Below are positions 1 to 8,544 of a DNA stretch of 36,248 bases, piece by piece; position 1 is the first letter of the stretch; every line of letters begins with the position of its first letter. A model generated the notes under the pieces. The model was not told the origin of the DNA and searched no databases. It was given only the letters and a program-made list of their open reading frames with translations. The DNA is from JBBDXI01 sp040902425 (lineage in GTDB: Bacteria; Planctomycetota; Phycisphaerae; Phycisphaerales; UBA1924), in the NCBI GenBank assembly GCA_040902425.1, contig JBBDXI010000034.1, forward strand, positions 1-36,248, read 5' to 3'. A program made the translations under genes and the position numbers.

Positions 1-69
1 ATCCCGTACCGGTCCCCTAGAGTCCGCCCCCGCCGCCCCCGGCACCCGCGCCGCCGACCAACACCAATA

Positions 70-921
<852 letters not shown>

Positions 922-994
922 AGTTCGGACATACAAAGGAGAGACCGGGGCAGGCTCTCGATTCCTCTCATACCCCGGCACCCCGGCACCTCTC

Positions 995-1327
995 ATGATG
1001 GCGCCCCTCGCCAGGCTGATCGCCGACTGGACGCTGCGGCGCGACCGCCTGCGGGCCCACGCCACCGAAGACCCGCGGCTCGCCTGGATCTCCCGGCTGC
1101 GCATCCGGGTCCTCTCCTTCCTTCTGGCACGCTACACCCCGCTCGCCGCGAGCGGCCCCGATGACCCGGCCGCGCCGCCGCCCGCGCCCGCGGTCGAACC
1201 TCCGCCCATCTGCTTCGTGGATGACCCGGCCCTCCACCCCCCGCGCCCGTGCGAAGCCATGGCCCCGCGGCTCCGCGAGATCGCCCGCTGCAACGCCCGC
1301 TCGCGCCCGCGCTGGCGGCTCTTCTAG
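995..1327 (+). CDS. Small hypothetical Arg/Pro-rich protein
   Basis: A 110-residue reading frame starting MMAPLARLIADW and ending RPRWRLF. I do not recognise it. The first 45 residues could form amphipathic helices, the middle is Pro/Ala-rich, and the end is strongly basic. The frame opens further upstream at 875, but that extension overlaps the end of the LOG gene, so I chose the internal ATG at 995. There is no good Shine-Dalgarno sequence at this ATG; an AAGGAGAG at about 936 is too distant. The frame lies in the gap between the LOG gene and the tRNA on the same strand. It could be a real small planctomycete protein or a chance frame in GC-rich DNA. Confidence 0.4.
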   Translation: MMAPLARLIADWTLRRDRLRAHATEDPRLAWISRLRIRVLSFLLARYTPLAASGPDDPAAPPPAPAVEPPPICFVDDPALHPPRPCEAMAPRLREIARCNARSRPRWRLF

Positions 1328-1370
1328 CCGCCGCGCGCACCCCGGCGCCCCTCCGCGTACCGTTCCTATC

Positions 1371-1455
1371 GGGCCCGTGGCGGAACGGCAGACGCAGCGG
1401 ACTTAAAATCCGCTGGGGCGAAAGCCCCGTGTGGGTTCGACTCCCGCCGGGCCCA
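1371..1455 (+). tRNA. tRNA-Leu (anticodon UAA)
   Basis: An 85-nt class II tRNA can be folded by eye. The acceptor stem is GGGCCCG (1371-1377) with CGGGCCC (1448-1454), followed by discriminator A1455. The anticodon stem encloses the loop CTTAAAA (1402-1408) with anticodon TAA at 1404-1406. A long variable arm GGGGCGAAAGCCCC follows, as expected for leucine. The T arm is GTGGG-TTCGACT-CCCGC (1431-1447). CCA is not encoded. It reads UUA, a codon expected to be rare at this GC content. Confidence 0.97.
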
Positions 1456-1628
1456 TTGGGAGCCAAGCCGCCCCCCCCGGAGGGCGATTCCCGCCCAATC
1501 TCAAAGAACGGGCTGGATGCACGCACCGACTCGCTGTATCCTCGTGCAGCACTCTCAGTGCGCCGCCCCCTATCGGACGCCGCCCTCTTCAGCGTGAGAT
1601 AGCCCGATCCACTCTCCGGAGGCGGCCC

Positions 1629-2675
1629 ATGTCTGTGAGAAAGCACGCCCTCGGCTTCACGTTGATCGAACTGCTCCTCGTGGTCGCGATCATCGCGATC
1701 CTGATCAGCATCCTGCTCCCCGCCCTCAGCGAGGCGCGGCGCGCCGCGCGGGCGGCGGTGTGCAGTTCCAACCTGCACCAGCAGGGCGTCGCCACCCACA
1801 CCTACGCCGGCGAGTTCAAGGACCGCCTCTTCTCGTACAACTGGAAGTGGCCCAACCCGCAGAACAGGCTCCCCGCCATCGACCCCTCACTCCAGGGCGC
1901 CCCCACCCCCGCCAGCGATATGGGCGCTGCCCAGCGCCAGATGGCCGACATCGTCCGCCACCGCGGCGACCGTCTCGCCGGGCAGATCCCCGTCATCACC
2001 AACCTCTTCCCCTACCTCCGCTACTCCCACCTCATCCTCCAGGACTTCCTCGCCCAGAAGCTCCCCGACCCCATGGTCGCCTGCCCCGAGGACCGGGATC
2101 GCGCGATGTGGGGCAAGGACCCGCGCGGGTACGACCAGGGCCTCTACACCCCCAACTACGGCACCGGCGGCGCCAACTGGCGCTGGCCCTACAGCTCGTC
2201 CTACTGGGTCACCATCTCCTGTTTCGACGGGAACATCCGTACCCTCCGCTGCCGCCCCGCCACCTACGCCTCGCTCTTCGTTTACGGCGGCGCCCGCTTC
2301 GGCGGCCGCAAGGTCAGCGACATCGTCTACGCCAGCAACAAGGTCCAGATGTACGAGCAGTTCGGGCGCCACGCCCGCAAGAACTGGACCTACCACACCT
2401 TCTTCGGCTTCAAGTCCGCCAAGTGCATGGTCCAGATGTTCGACGCCTCGGTGAAGCTCCGCAGCAACGACGAGGCCAACCTCGGGTGCGACCCGCAGAG
2501 CCTCGCCAACCCGCCCGCCAACGGGTGGATCCCCTACGTCCCCGCCGCGCAATCCATCGACCCGCGCGTCCCCCCGGGCGGCAACACCTTCTCCCACGTG
2601 TTCTACCAGTACACCCGCAGCGGGCTCAGGGGCATCGACTTCGGCGGGCGCGAGGTCCGCACCGCCGCCTACTGA
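1629..2675 (+). CDS. Prepilin-type N-terminal cleavage/methylation domain protein, copy 1 of 3
   Basis: A 348-residue pseudopilin-like protein. The short basic leader MSVRKHALG precedes FTLIELLLVVAIIAIL, so cleavage after Gly9 by prepilin peptidase and N-methylation of the new Phe are expected, with the invariant Glu five residues in. The helix continues into ALSEARRAARAA and SNLHQQG, typical of planctomycete pseudopilins related to the DUF1559 type. The globular part has conserved blocks CPEDRDRAMWGKDPRGYDQG, WRWPYSSSYW and MVQMFDASVKLR; the last resembles the C-terminal FxDGSV motif of these families, with DAS in place of DGS. I chose ATG 1629 because GGAGG lies 8 nt upstream and it gives the canonical leader; the longer frame runs into the tRNA. 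The role is inferred to be a minor pilin or surface structural protein of a type II secretion/type IV pilus-like system; no assembly genes are nearby. Confidence 0.88.
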   Translation: MSVRKHALGFTLIELLLVVAIIAILISILLPALSEARRAARAAVCSSNLHQQGVATHTYAGEFKDRLFSYNWKWPNPQNRLPAIDPSLQGAPTPASDMGAAQRQMADIVRHRGDRLAGQIPVITNLFPYLRYSHLILQDFLAQKLPDPMVACPEDRDRAMWGKDPRGYDQGLYTPNYGTGGANWRWPYSSSYWVTISCFDGNIRTLRCRPATYASLFVYGGARFGGRKVSDIVYASNKVQMYEQFGRHARKNWTYHTFFGFKSAKCMVQMFDASVKLRSNDEANLGCDPQSLANPPANGWIPYVPAAQSIDPRVPPGGNTFSHVFYQYTRSGLRGIDFGGREVRTAAY

Positions 2676-2727
2676 TCAGTCCGCTCCGCGCAGCATCATC
2701 CGGCACTGGTGGCGAGCCGCGTCGGCC

Positions 2728-3300
2728 CTACATGGGGATCCGTTCTCGCCCCCGGTCGGGGAGCGGCCGTCCCAGCGGCCCCGACTCCACGATGTCGCCC
2801 CGGTAATCGTCGATCAGCCGCAGCATCTCCCGGGACTCGGGCCCAGGCACGCCCGCCGAGGACATCGCCGCCCGCAGGTTCTCCCGGAACGCCTGGAATT
2901 CCGCCTCGGTGATCCCCATCCCCCGGTGGCTCTCGCGCATATCGCGCCCCCGGTAGGCCCGCGGCCCGCCGCTGACTTGCATCAGGAACGCCCCCAGCTG
3001 CTCCTTGAACCGCTGGATGTTCTCGGTGGTGGGCTCCCAGCGGGCCTGGGCCCCCTCCGCGGCCGGCCCCTCCCTGCTGAGGTTGACCCGTGGGTCCCTG
3101 AGAGAGCGTTCCACGGTGTCATCCGCCACCCGCCGCAGGGTGTCCTGCCCCCCCACCCGCTCGAAGAGCGACCGGCCTGGCAGGGACTGCCCCGCGCTGT
3201 TCGCCGTCGAACCCCCCCATTGGCACCCGCCCCAAACCCCCACGACCATCGCCGCACCGACCACGGTCACCGCCGCCCGTCCCGCCGCTCGACTGCGCAT
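2728..3300 (-). CDS. Exported truncated hemoglobin (bacterial globin)
   Basis: A 190-residue protein whose residues 44-145 match a group I-like truncated globin: LFERVGGQDTLRRVADD, then GAFLMQVSGGPRAYRG and DMRESHRGMGITEAEFQAF. His125 in ESHRG is the expected proximal heme ligand. Two things are unusual. A hydrophobic N-terminus with Cys26 in VWGGC suggests export, possibly lipid anchoring, although the lipobox is not canonical; most truncated globins are cytosolic. The helix-B pair that is usually Phe-Tyr (DDFY) is Thr-Val here, removing the B10 Tyr that normally stabilises bound ligand. An insert at about residues 73-95 and a C-terminal extension from 150 lengthen it. The gene lies opposite to, and between, pseudopilin copies 1 and 2. 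The likely role is O2/NO binding or heme handling in the periplasm. Confidence 0.82.
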   Translation of the reverse strand: MRSRAAGRAAVTVVGAAMVVGVWGGCQWGGSTANSAGQSLPGRSLFERVGGQDTLRRVADDTVERSLRDPRVNLSREGPAAEGAQARWEPTTENIQRFKEQLGAFLMQVSGGPRAYRGRDMRESHRGMGITEAEFQAFRENLRAAMSSAGVPGPESREMLRLIDDYRGDIVESGPLGRPLPDRGRERIPM

Positions 3301-3564
3301 CCCCCGGCCCCCCTTTCCGGCGGGATGGTACCGACAGCCTCCCCTCCCCCACGCGTGAAACCCAGTTCACTCAGACGGTTGCACTGGACAGCGCCCCGGG
3401 TCCGATGTACTCTGTATCGGCCCGTGTTCTTTGGCCACTCATCCCGGCCGGCGCCGTTCACGCCGGGTTCTTCCGGTCGGTGGCTTCGGGCATTCTCAAT
3501 CGGCGGCCTCCGCCGCGACATCCAGCCCCGTACGCCCGGTGACCATCCTTCCCGGAGCCTGTCC

Positions 3565-4608
3565 ATGAACGCGAAGAATCGCGCCCGCGGGTTCACGTTG
3601 ATCGAGTTGCTCCTGGTGGTCGCGATCATCGCGATCCTCATCAGCATCCTGCTGCCCGCCCTGAGCGAGGCCCGCCGTGCCGCCAGGCAGGCGCTGTGCG
3701 CCTCGAACCTCCACCAGCAGGGGGTGGCCACGCACACCTACGGCAGCGAGTTCAAGGACAGCCATTGGTCGTTCAACTGGAAGTGGCCCAACCCCACGGG
3801 CAAGCTCCCCTCCATCGACCCGAGCCTCACCTTCCCCGTCGGCGGCATCACGGAGATGCACGCCGCCCAGAACCAGATGGCCGACATCGTCCGCTACCGC
3901 GGCGACCGCACCGCGGGCGAGATCCCGGTCATCACCAACCTCTTCCCCTACTTCCGTTACTCCCACCTCATTCTCCAGGACTTCCTTGCCCAGCGGCTCC
4001 CCGACCCGATGGTCGCCTGCCCAGAGGACAGGGACCGGGCCATGTGGGGCAAGGACCCGCGCGGCTACGACCAGGGCCTCTACACCCCCAACTACGGCAC
4101 GGGCGGCGCCAACTGGCGCTGGCCGTACAGCTCCTCGTACTGGCTCAGCGTCGCGTGCTTCGACGGGAACCAGATCCCCAACCGCGCGTACCCCGCGACC
4201 TACGCGTCGCTCTGGGTCCCCAACGCATCGAGGTACGGCAACCGGAAGCTGACCGATGTCCTGTACGCCAGCAACAAGGTCCAGATGTACGAGCAGTTCG
4301 GGCGCCACGCGAAGAAGAGGTGGACCTGGGAGAGCTACTTCGGGTTCAAGAGCGCCAGGTGCATGGTCCAGATGTTCGACGCGTCCGTGAAGCTGCGCAG
4401 CTCCGCCGACGCCAACCTCGGCTGCGACCCTAACACACTGGTGAACCCGCCGGCGAACGGCTGGATCCCCTACAACCCCGCCCTGGGGATCCTCGACCCC
4501 TACCCACCCGGCGGCCTCCAGTATTCGCACGTGTTCTACCAGTACACCCGCAGCGGCCTTCGGGGCGTCGACTTCGGCGGGAACGAGGTCAGGTCCCGGG
4601 GCTACTGA
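3565..4608 (+). CDS. Prepilin-type N-terminal cleavage/methylation domain protein, copy 2 of 3
   Basis: A 347-residue paralogue of the preceding pseudopilin. The leader MNAKNRARG is followed by FTLIELLLVVAIIAIL, then ALSEARRAARQALCASNLHQ. The blocks CPEDRDRAMWGKDPRGYDQG, WRWPYSSSYW, VQMYEQFGRHAKKRW and MVQMFDASVKLR are shared with copies 1 and 3. The stretch after CFDGN (about residues 205-228) differs strongly between copies. ATG 3565 is chosen because GGAG stands 7 nt upstream and the leader is standard; the upstream open frame crosses the globin gene and is a shadow. A 264-nt gap to the divergent globin start leaves room for a promoter. Copy 3 follows after 66 nt and is probably co-transcribed. 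The function of this specific family is not known. Confidence 0.88.
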   Translation: MNAKNRARGFTLIELLLVVAIIAILISILLPALSEARRAARQALCASNLHQQGVATHTYGSEFKDSHWSFNWKWPNPTGKLPSIDPSLTFPVGGITEMHAAQNQMADIVRYRGDRTAGEIPVITNLFPYFRYSHLILQDFLAQRLPDPMVACPEDRDRAMWGKDPRGYDQGLYTPNYGTGGANWRWPYSSSYWLSVACFDGNQIPNRAYPATYASLWVPNASRYGNRKLTDVLYASNKVQMYEQFGRHAKKRWTWESYFGFKSARCMVQMFDASVKLRSSADANLGCDPNTLVNPPANGWIPYNPALGILDPYPPGGLQYSHVFYQYTRSGLRGVDFGGNEVRSRGY

Positions 4609-4674
4609 CCGCTCCGGAGAGAGTCGCACGATTCAGGAGTCGCCAGCGTTGGACAAGCCCACAGGAGCCGGGGC

Positions 4675-5721
4675 ATGAACGCGACGAAGCACCCGCGCGG
4701 GTTCACTCTGATCGAGTTGCTTCTGGTCATCGCGATCATCGCGATCCTCATCAGCATCCTGCTCCCCGCCCTCAGCGACGCGCGCCGGGCGGCGCGCTCC
4801 GCGCAGTGCGCGTCGAACCTCCACCAGCAGGGCGTCGCCACCCACACCTACGCCAGCGAGTTCAAGGACCGCCACTGGTCCTTCAACTGGAAGTGGCCCA
4901 ACCCGCAGGGCAAGCTCCCGTCCATCGATCCCAGCCTCGCGTTCCCCGTCGGGGGGACGCAGGAGTACCACGCCGCGCAGAACCAGATGGCGGACATCGT
5001 CCGCCACCGCGGCGACCGCCTCGCCTCCGAGATCCCCTCGCCCGTCGGGCTCTTCCCCTACTTCCGCTACTCCCACCTGATCCTGCAGGACTTCCTCGCC
5101 CAGAAGCTCCCCGACCCCATGGTCGCCTGCCCCGAGGACAAGGACCGGGCCATGTGGGGCAAGGACCCGCGCGGCTACGACCAGGGCCTGTACACCCCCC
5201 ACTACGGCACCGGCGGCACCAACTGGCGCTGGCCGTACAGCTCGTCGTACTACCTCAGCGTCGCGTGCTTCGACGGGAACCGGCTCGGCCAGCGGGCCTA
5301 CCCGATCAGCTACAACACCGTCGGCATCCCGGCCGGCTCCAGGTACGGGAACCGCAAGGTCAGCGACGTTCTGTATCCCAGCAGCAAGGCCCAGATCTTC
5401 GAGCAGTTCGGGCGCCACACCCAGAAGCGATGGACTTGGCAGAGCTTCTACGGGCTCAAGACCGCCCGCTGCATGGTCCAGGCCTTCGACGCCTCGGTGA
5501 AGCTCCGCCGCTCGGATGAGGCCAACCTGGGGTGCGACCCGCGGAACCCGACCTGGGTGCCCCCACCCAACGGCTGGATCCCCTACAACCCGGCGGCCGT
5601 CTCGCTCGACCCCAAGCCGCCCGGCGGCTCGGTGCTCTCCCACGTGTCCTACAAGTACACCAAGGGGGGGCTGCGGGGCGTCGACTTCGGGGGGAGCGAG
5701 GTCCGGACAAACGCGTATTGA
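4675..5721 (+). CDS. Prepilin-type N-terminal cleavage/methylation domain protein, copy 3 of 3
   Basis: A 348-residue third paralogue. The leader MNATKHPRG is followed by FTLIELLLVIAIIAIL and ALSDARRAARSAQ. It keeps CPEDKDRAMWGKDPRGYDQG and WRWPYSSSYY, but has diverged more at the C-terminal motif (MVQAFDASVKLRRSDE) and in the variable patch after CFDGN. The start is supported by AGGAG 9-10 nt upstream. It stands 66 nt after copy 2 on the same strand with no obvious terminator between. After its stop, a run of G then C then G (about 5725-5743) could fold strongly but has no T tract, so it is not a convincing terminator. It is probably co-assembled with, or an alternative to, the other two pseudopilins. 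Confidence 0.88.
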   Translation: MNATKHPRGFTLIELLLVIAIIAILISILLPALSDARRAARSAQCASNLHQQGVATHTYASEFKDRHWSFNWKWPNPQGKLPSIDPSLAFPVGGTQEYHAAQNQMADIVRHRGDRLASEIPSPVGLFPYFRYSHLILQDFLAQKLPDPMVACPEDKDRAMWGKDPRGYDQGLYTPHYGTGGTNWRWPYSSSYYLSVACFDGNRLGQRAYPISYNTVGIPAGSRYGNRKVSDVLYPSSKAQIFEQFGRHTQKRWTWQSFYGLKTARCMVQAFDASVKLRRSDEANLGCDPRNPTWVPPPNGWIPYNPAAVSLDPKPPGGSVLSHVSYKYTKGGLRGVDFGGSEVRTNAY

Positions 5722-5910
5722 GCCCTTGGGGCCCCCCCGGGGGGTAGGGTATTTCATCCCGGGCCCCGTAGACGCCGCCTAGGATCGGGCTGCACGGGGT
5801 TGAGTCCACGCATTGTGGCGTGGCCGACCCGGGCTGACCGACGCTCGATGACCTCGCCCGAGTTCTCAGCACCGGTTCACGTATCAGTCTCGGGCAACAG
5901 GATTCGAGCG

Positions 5911-6279
5911 ATGATCAAGATCTATGTCGGCAACCTCTCGTTCAAGACGGACGAGAACGCCCTGCGCGAGGCCTTCGGCCAGCACGGCGAGGTCGCCTCC
6001 GCCTCCATCGTCATGGACCGCGAGACCGGCCGCTCCCGCGGCTTCGGCTTCGTCGAGATGTCCAACGACGATGAGGCCCGCGCCGCCATCACGGCCATGA
6101 ACGGCCAGAACCTCGACGGGCGCGACCTGACCGTCAACGAGGCCCGTCCGCGCGAGCCGCGTCAGGGCGGCGGCGGCTTCGGTGGGGGCGGCGGCGGCGG
6201 CGGCCGCCGGAGCGGCGGCGGTGGGTTCGGCGGCGGCGGCGGTGGCGGTGGCGGCGGTGGCCGTCGCGGCGGCTGGTAA
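5911..6279 (+). CDS. Glycine-rich RRM RNA-binding protein
   Basis: A 122-residue protein with one RNA recognition motif (residues 2-80): RNP2 is IYVGNL (4-9) and RNP1 is RGFGFVEM (43-50), both with the aromatic residues that stack on RNA bases. The rest is a Gly/Arg tail (GGGGFGGGGG repeats ending RRGGW), as in cyanobacterial Rbp proteins, which are often cold-induced RNA chaperones. ATG 5911 begins exactly at the RRM. A 189-nt leader separates it from the preceding gene and holds a small hairpin CCACGC/GCGTGG (5806-5823); long leaders are common in cold-shock mRNAs, but regulation here is inference. A strong intrinsic terminator follows the stop. Confidence 0.93.
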   Translation: MIKIYVGNLSFKTDENALREAFGQHGEVASASIVMDRETGRSRGFGFVEMSNDDEARAAITAMNGQNLDGRDLTVNEARPREPRQGGGGFGGGGGGGGRRSGGGGFGGGGGGGGGGGRRGGW

Positions 6280-6305
6280 GCCGACCCGATAGTCTGAGAG
6301 AGCGC

Positions 6306-6336
6306 AGCCCCCGGGAAACCGGGGGCTGTTCTTTTT
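6306..6336 (+). terminator. Intrinsic terminator of the RRM gene
   Basis: A perfect 9-bp stem AGCCCCCGG (6306-6314) / CCGGGGGCT (6319-6327) with a GAAA tetraloop, followed by GTTCTTTTT. It begins 26 nt after the RRM stop codon. Confidence 0.93.
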
Positions 6337-6399
6337 GGGTTGTCGGGACTCGGCCGGCGCGGTAGACCTGCGCACGCGGAGTCACCCGGAGGAGCGTGC

Positions 6400-6969
6400 A
6401 TGAACAGCGAAGTCGAGTCGCTCCAGAGGAAGATCGTGGAGCTGCGGAAGCAGGTTGTCGAGGCTCGCCGAAGGGTGCCCCCGACGGCGATCGCCGACTA
6501 CGAACTCAAGGATGCGGCGGGCTCACCTGTCCGCCTCTCGGACCTGTTCGGCGCGAAGCCCGACCTGATGGTCATCCACAACATGGGTCGGCGGTGCCCG
6601 TACTGCACGCTCTGGGCGGATGGGCTCAACGGCGTCGCGGAGCACCTCGCGGACCGGGCGGCGTTCGTGCTGACCTCTCCGGATGACCCGAGGACGATGC
6701 GCGAGTTCGCGGCGTCGCGCGGTTGGCGGTTCCGGACCGTGTCGATCCAGGGCACCACCTTCGCGAACGACCTGGGCTTCGAGCCCGAGCCGGGGAAGTT
6801 CTGGCCGGGCGTCTCGACGTTCCGCAAGGAGGCCGACGGCACGATCGCCCGCATCGCCCACGACCACTTCGGGCCCGGCGATGACTACTGCGCCGTCTGG
6901 CACCTGCTGGAACTGCTCCAGGGCGGGCCGTCCGGCTGGGAACCGAAGTACAGCTACCCGAAGGGCTGA
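6400..6969 (+). CDS. DUF899 thioredoxin-like protein
   Basis: A 189-residue protein of the DUF899 / AhpC-TSA-like thioredoxin fold. An N-terminal helix (LQRKIVELRKQVVEARRRVP) precedes DYELKDAAGSPVRLSDLFG, then MVIHNMGRRCPYCTLWADGLNG, where CPYC is the CxxC redox site at about residues 65-68. The C-terminal half holds the family's FWPGVSTFRKEADGTI and YCAVWHLLELL blocks. The start has a perfect GGAGG 6 nt upstream, which rules out the longer frame overlapping the RRM terminator. The expected role is a cytosolic thiol redox or peroxide-related activity; DUF899 substrates are not established. The stop lies 3 nt from the convergent zinc-ribbon gene. Confidence 0.88.
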   Translation: MNSEVESLQRKIVELRKQVVEARRRVPPTAIADYELKDAAGSPVRLSDLFGAKPDLMVIHNMGRRCPYCTLWADGLNGVAEHLADRAAFVLTSPDDPRTMREFAASRGWRFRTVSIQGTTFANDLGFEPEPGKFWPGVSTFRKEADGTIARIAHDHFGPGDDYCAVWHLLELLQGGPSGWEPKYSYPKG

Positions 6970-6972
6970 TCG

Positions 6973-7470
6973 CTAGACGCGGCCCGCGGCCAGCGCGATG
7001 CTGTCGGCCCCGCACTCGGGGCACACGCCGAAGCCCGGCTGCCCCGGCGAGGCCGGGGAGGTGAGGTCGTAGCCGCAGCGCGGGCAGGCGCCGGCCCGGG
7101 TGCGAGCCAGCGGCAGGGTCGCGAGGATGCCGGCGAGCGCACCGGAGACGGCCGTCAGGGCAAGGTCGGGCGCCCAGCGGTCGAGCAGAATCAGGGCCGC
7201 CCCGCAGAGAGCCACGCAGAGGATACCGGCGCTCAGTCCGAGGACGGCTAGCGCGACCCCTCGGCCCGCGCGGCGGTCAAAGAGCCTGCGGGGTCGAACG
7301 AGGAGGGCCAGGCGAGCGCCGGCGTAGGCGCTGCCGAGCGGCGCGATGACGAGCAGCACGGCCAGCAAGGCCGGACTGACGGGCTCGGCGAACATGGCCG
7401 GCCCGGCGGCGCTCCCCCACTGCCAGAGAGCGACGAGGGGAACGGCAAACGCCGCCACAAACCACTTCAT
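6973..7470 (-). CDS. Membrane protein with C-terminal zinc ribbon
   Basis: A 165-residue protein with about four hydrophobic segments (around residues 3-20, 29-52, 73-95 and 102-118), then a zinc ribbon CPRCGYDL...GFGVCPECGAD near the end with two CxxC pairs. The CPxCGYDL...CPECG ribbon is very common in Phycisphaerae membrane proteins. Its ATG overlaps the stop of the upstream gene as ATGA, indicating translational coupling to the Cys-rich protein ahead of it. The frame stays open far upstream, but that extension is a shadow of the two preceding genes. No specific function can be assigned. Confidence 0.8.
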   Translation of the reverse strand: MKWFVAAFAVPLVALWQWGSAAGPAMFAEPVSPALLAVLLVIAPLGSAYAGARLALLVRPRRLFDRRAGRGVALAVLGLSAGILCVALCGAALILLDRWAPDLALTAVSGALAGILATLPLARTRAGACPRCGYDLTSPASPGQPGFGVCPECGADSIALAAGRV

Positions 7471-7982
7471 CGCGTGTTCCCCGGCGGCTGCGGCGCGGGA
7501 GGCGTGTGCACCGGCGCGACCCGGCCGAGCATGATCTCGCCCCGCAACGGCGGCGCCCCCACCAGCGTGCTGGGCGCCAACCACTCGCAGATGGCCGCGA
7601 AGGGCTGGACGTTCCGCAGCCGCTGCGCTGGCCGGCCGGCCCCGAAGAGGACCGAAGCGCCGGCGGCGATCGCGACAACCGCGGCGACGCGGCGCAGCCC
7701 GGACACCAGCGCAGCGCGGGCGGCCCGGAGACCGACCGGGCAATCGCGGGTGAGGACCGTGCCATCGGCGCGCCGGAAGAACCCCGCGCAGAGGCGGCCC
7801 TCGGCGCCGGTGATGAGCGACGCGGCCTCCTCGCGGGTCATCGCGGAGAGGTTGTAGACGTTGAGCCGGCACTCGCCGCAGAACCGCTTCGTGTCGTCGC
7901 CCCGCATGTCCTCCCAGCGCGCGGGGCAGGGCGACGCGATGTGGATGTCGTCGAGGATGTCGAGATGCACGGACCTGGCCAT
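7467..7982 (-). CDS. Conserved Cys-rich membrane-anchored protein, paralogue 2
   Basis: A 171-residue protein of a conserved, uncharacterised family. The N-terminal domain (residues 1-95) carries IASPCPARWEDMRGDDTKRFCGECRLNVYNLSAMTREEA, then EGRLCAGFFRRADGT and TRDCPVG. These include a CxxC pair and three more Cys, suggesting a metal site or redox centre. A hydrophobic segment at about 100-118 follows, and a short Pro-rich tail faces the other side of the membrane. It is the second gene of a leftward operon: 27 nt after its paralogue and overlapping the zinc-ribbon gene by 4 nt. I know the sequence pattern from many bacterial genomes, but not a demonstrated function. Confidence 0.8.
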   Translation of the reverse strand: MARSVHLDILDDIHIASPCPARWEDMRGDDTKRFCGECRLNVYNLSAMTREEAASLITGAEGRLCAGFFRRADGTVLTRDCPVGLRAARAALVSGLRRVAAVVAIAAGASVLFGAGRPAQRLRNVQPFAAICEWLAPSTLVGAPPLRGEIMLGRVAPVHTPPAPQPPGNTR

Positions 7983-8009
7983 CGGTGTGCTCTCTGCGAA
8001 CAGCTATTG

Positions 8010-8498
8010 CTACGCCGGTTGAGCGGTCGGAACAGGCCCGCAGATAGCGCCCGCGATCCACTGCTGCTGGGAGGGCATGGACCCCGGCTGGAGCCACTCG
8101 CAGATCGTGGCGAACGGCTGCACGAATCGGAGTCGCTGCGTGGTCTGGCGGCCGAGGCCGAACATCAGCCCCGCGCCGATCACCAGGGCGATGGCGGCGG
8201 CGATCCGGCGCGTGGCGGCAGCGGCGGCGGCGCGCGCACGCCTCAGGCCAACCGGGCAGTCGCGTGTCAGGAGCGTCCCGTCGGCACGGCGGTAGAAACC
8301 CGCACAGAAACGGCCCTCGGCCGCCGTGACGATTTCGGCCGCCTCGTCCCTCGACATTGCCGACAGGTTGTACACACTCAGCTTGCACTCGCCGCAGAAC
8401 CGCTTGCGGTCATCGCCCTGCATGTCATCCCAGCGGACATGGCAGGGCGAGGCGATCGCAATGCGGTCCAGAATGTCCAGTTTGATGGTGCCCGCCAT
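8010..8498 (-). CDS. Conserved Cys-rich membrane-anchored protein, paralogue 1
   Basis: A 162-residue paralogue of the next gene in the operon. It shares LDILDRIAIASPCHVRWDDM, GDDRKRFCGECKLSVYNLSAMSRDEA, EGRFCAGFYRRADGTLLTRDCPVGLR, one transmembrane helix near residues 102-122, and QRLRFVQPFATICEWL. The conserved Cys pattern is the same, so this is a tandem duplication with the soluble Cys domain kept and the tail divergent. It is the promoter-proximal gene. Its ribosome-binding region GAGGGG lies inside one arm of an inverted repeat described separately. Function unknown. Confidence 0.8.
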   Translation of the reverse strand: MAGTIKLDILDRIAIASPCHVRWDDMQGDDRKRFCGECKLSVYNLSAMSRDEAAEIVTAAEGRFCAGFYRRADGTLLTRDCPVGLRRARAAAAAATRRIAAAIALVIGAGLMFGLGRQTTQRLRFVQPFATICEWLQPGSMPSQQQWIAGAICGPVPTAQPA

Positions 8499-8504
8499 GC
8501 TGTT

Positions 8505-8544
8505 CCCCTCGGGTGCCTCCCGTGGGCTTCATCGGCCCGAGGGG
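8505..8544 (-). promoter_or_regulatory. Inverted repeat covering the ribosome-binding site of the Cys-rich operon
   Basis: On the + strand, CCCCTCGGG (8505-8513) is matched by CCCGAGGGG (8536-8544), a perfect 9-bp inverted repeat with a 22-nt spacer. On the gene strand the start-proximal arm reads CCCGAGGGG, whose GAGGGG lies 6 nt before the ATG at 8498. Pairing in the mRNA would hide the Shine-Dalgarno; alternatively the repeat is a protein-binding operator. The pairing is seen; the regulatory role is inferred. Confidence 0.45.

Noticed and set aside
1534..1540. CTGTATC motif upstream of pseudopilin copies 1 and 2 (also at 3412-3418) as a shared promoter element
   Set aside because: Only seven bases, with different distances to the start codons (95 and 153 nt) and no matching -35.
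1431..1628. Longer start for pseudopilin copy 1 inside the tRNA
   Set aside because: It would translate part of tRNA-Leu; the ATG at 1629 has a Shine-Dalgarno and a standard prepilin leader.
5725..5743. GGGGCCCCCCCGGGGGG run after pseudopilin copy 3 as a terminator
   Set aside because: It can fold, but lacks a T tract and has no clear loop.
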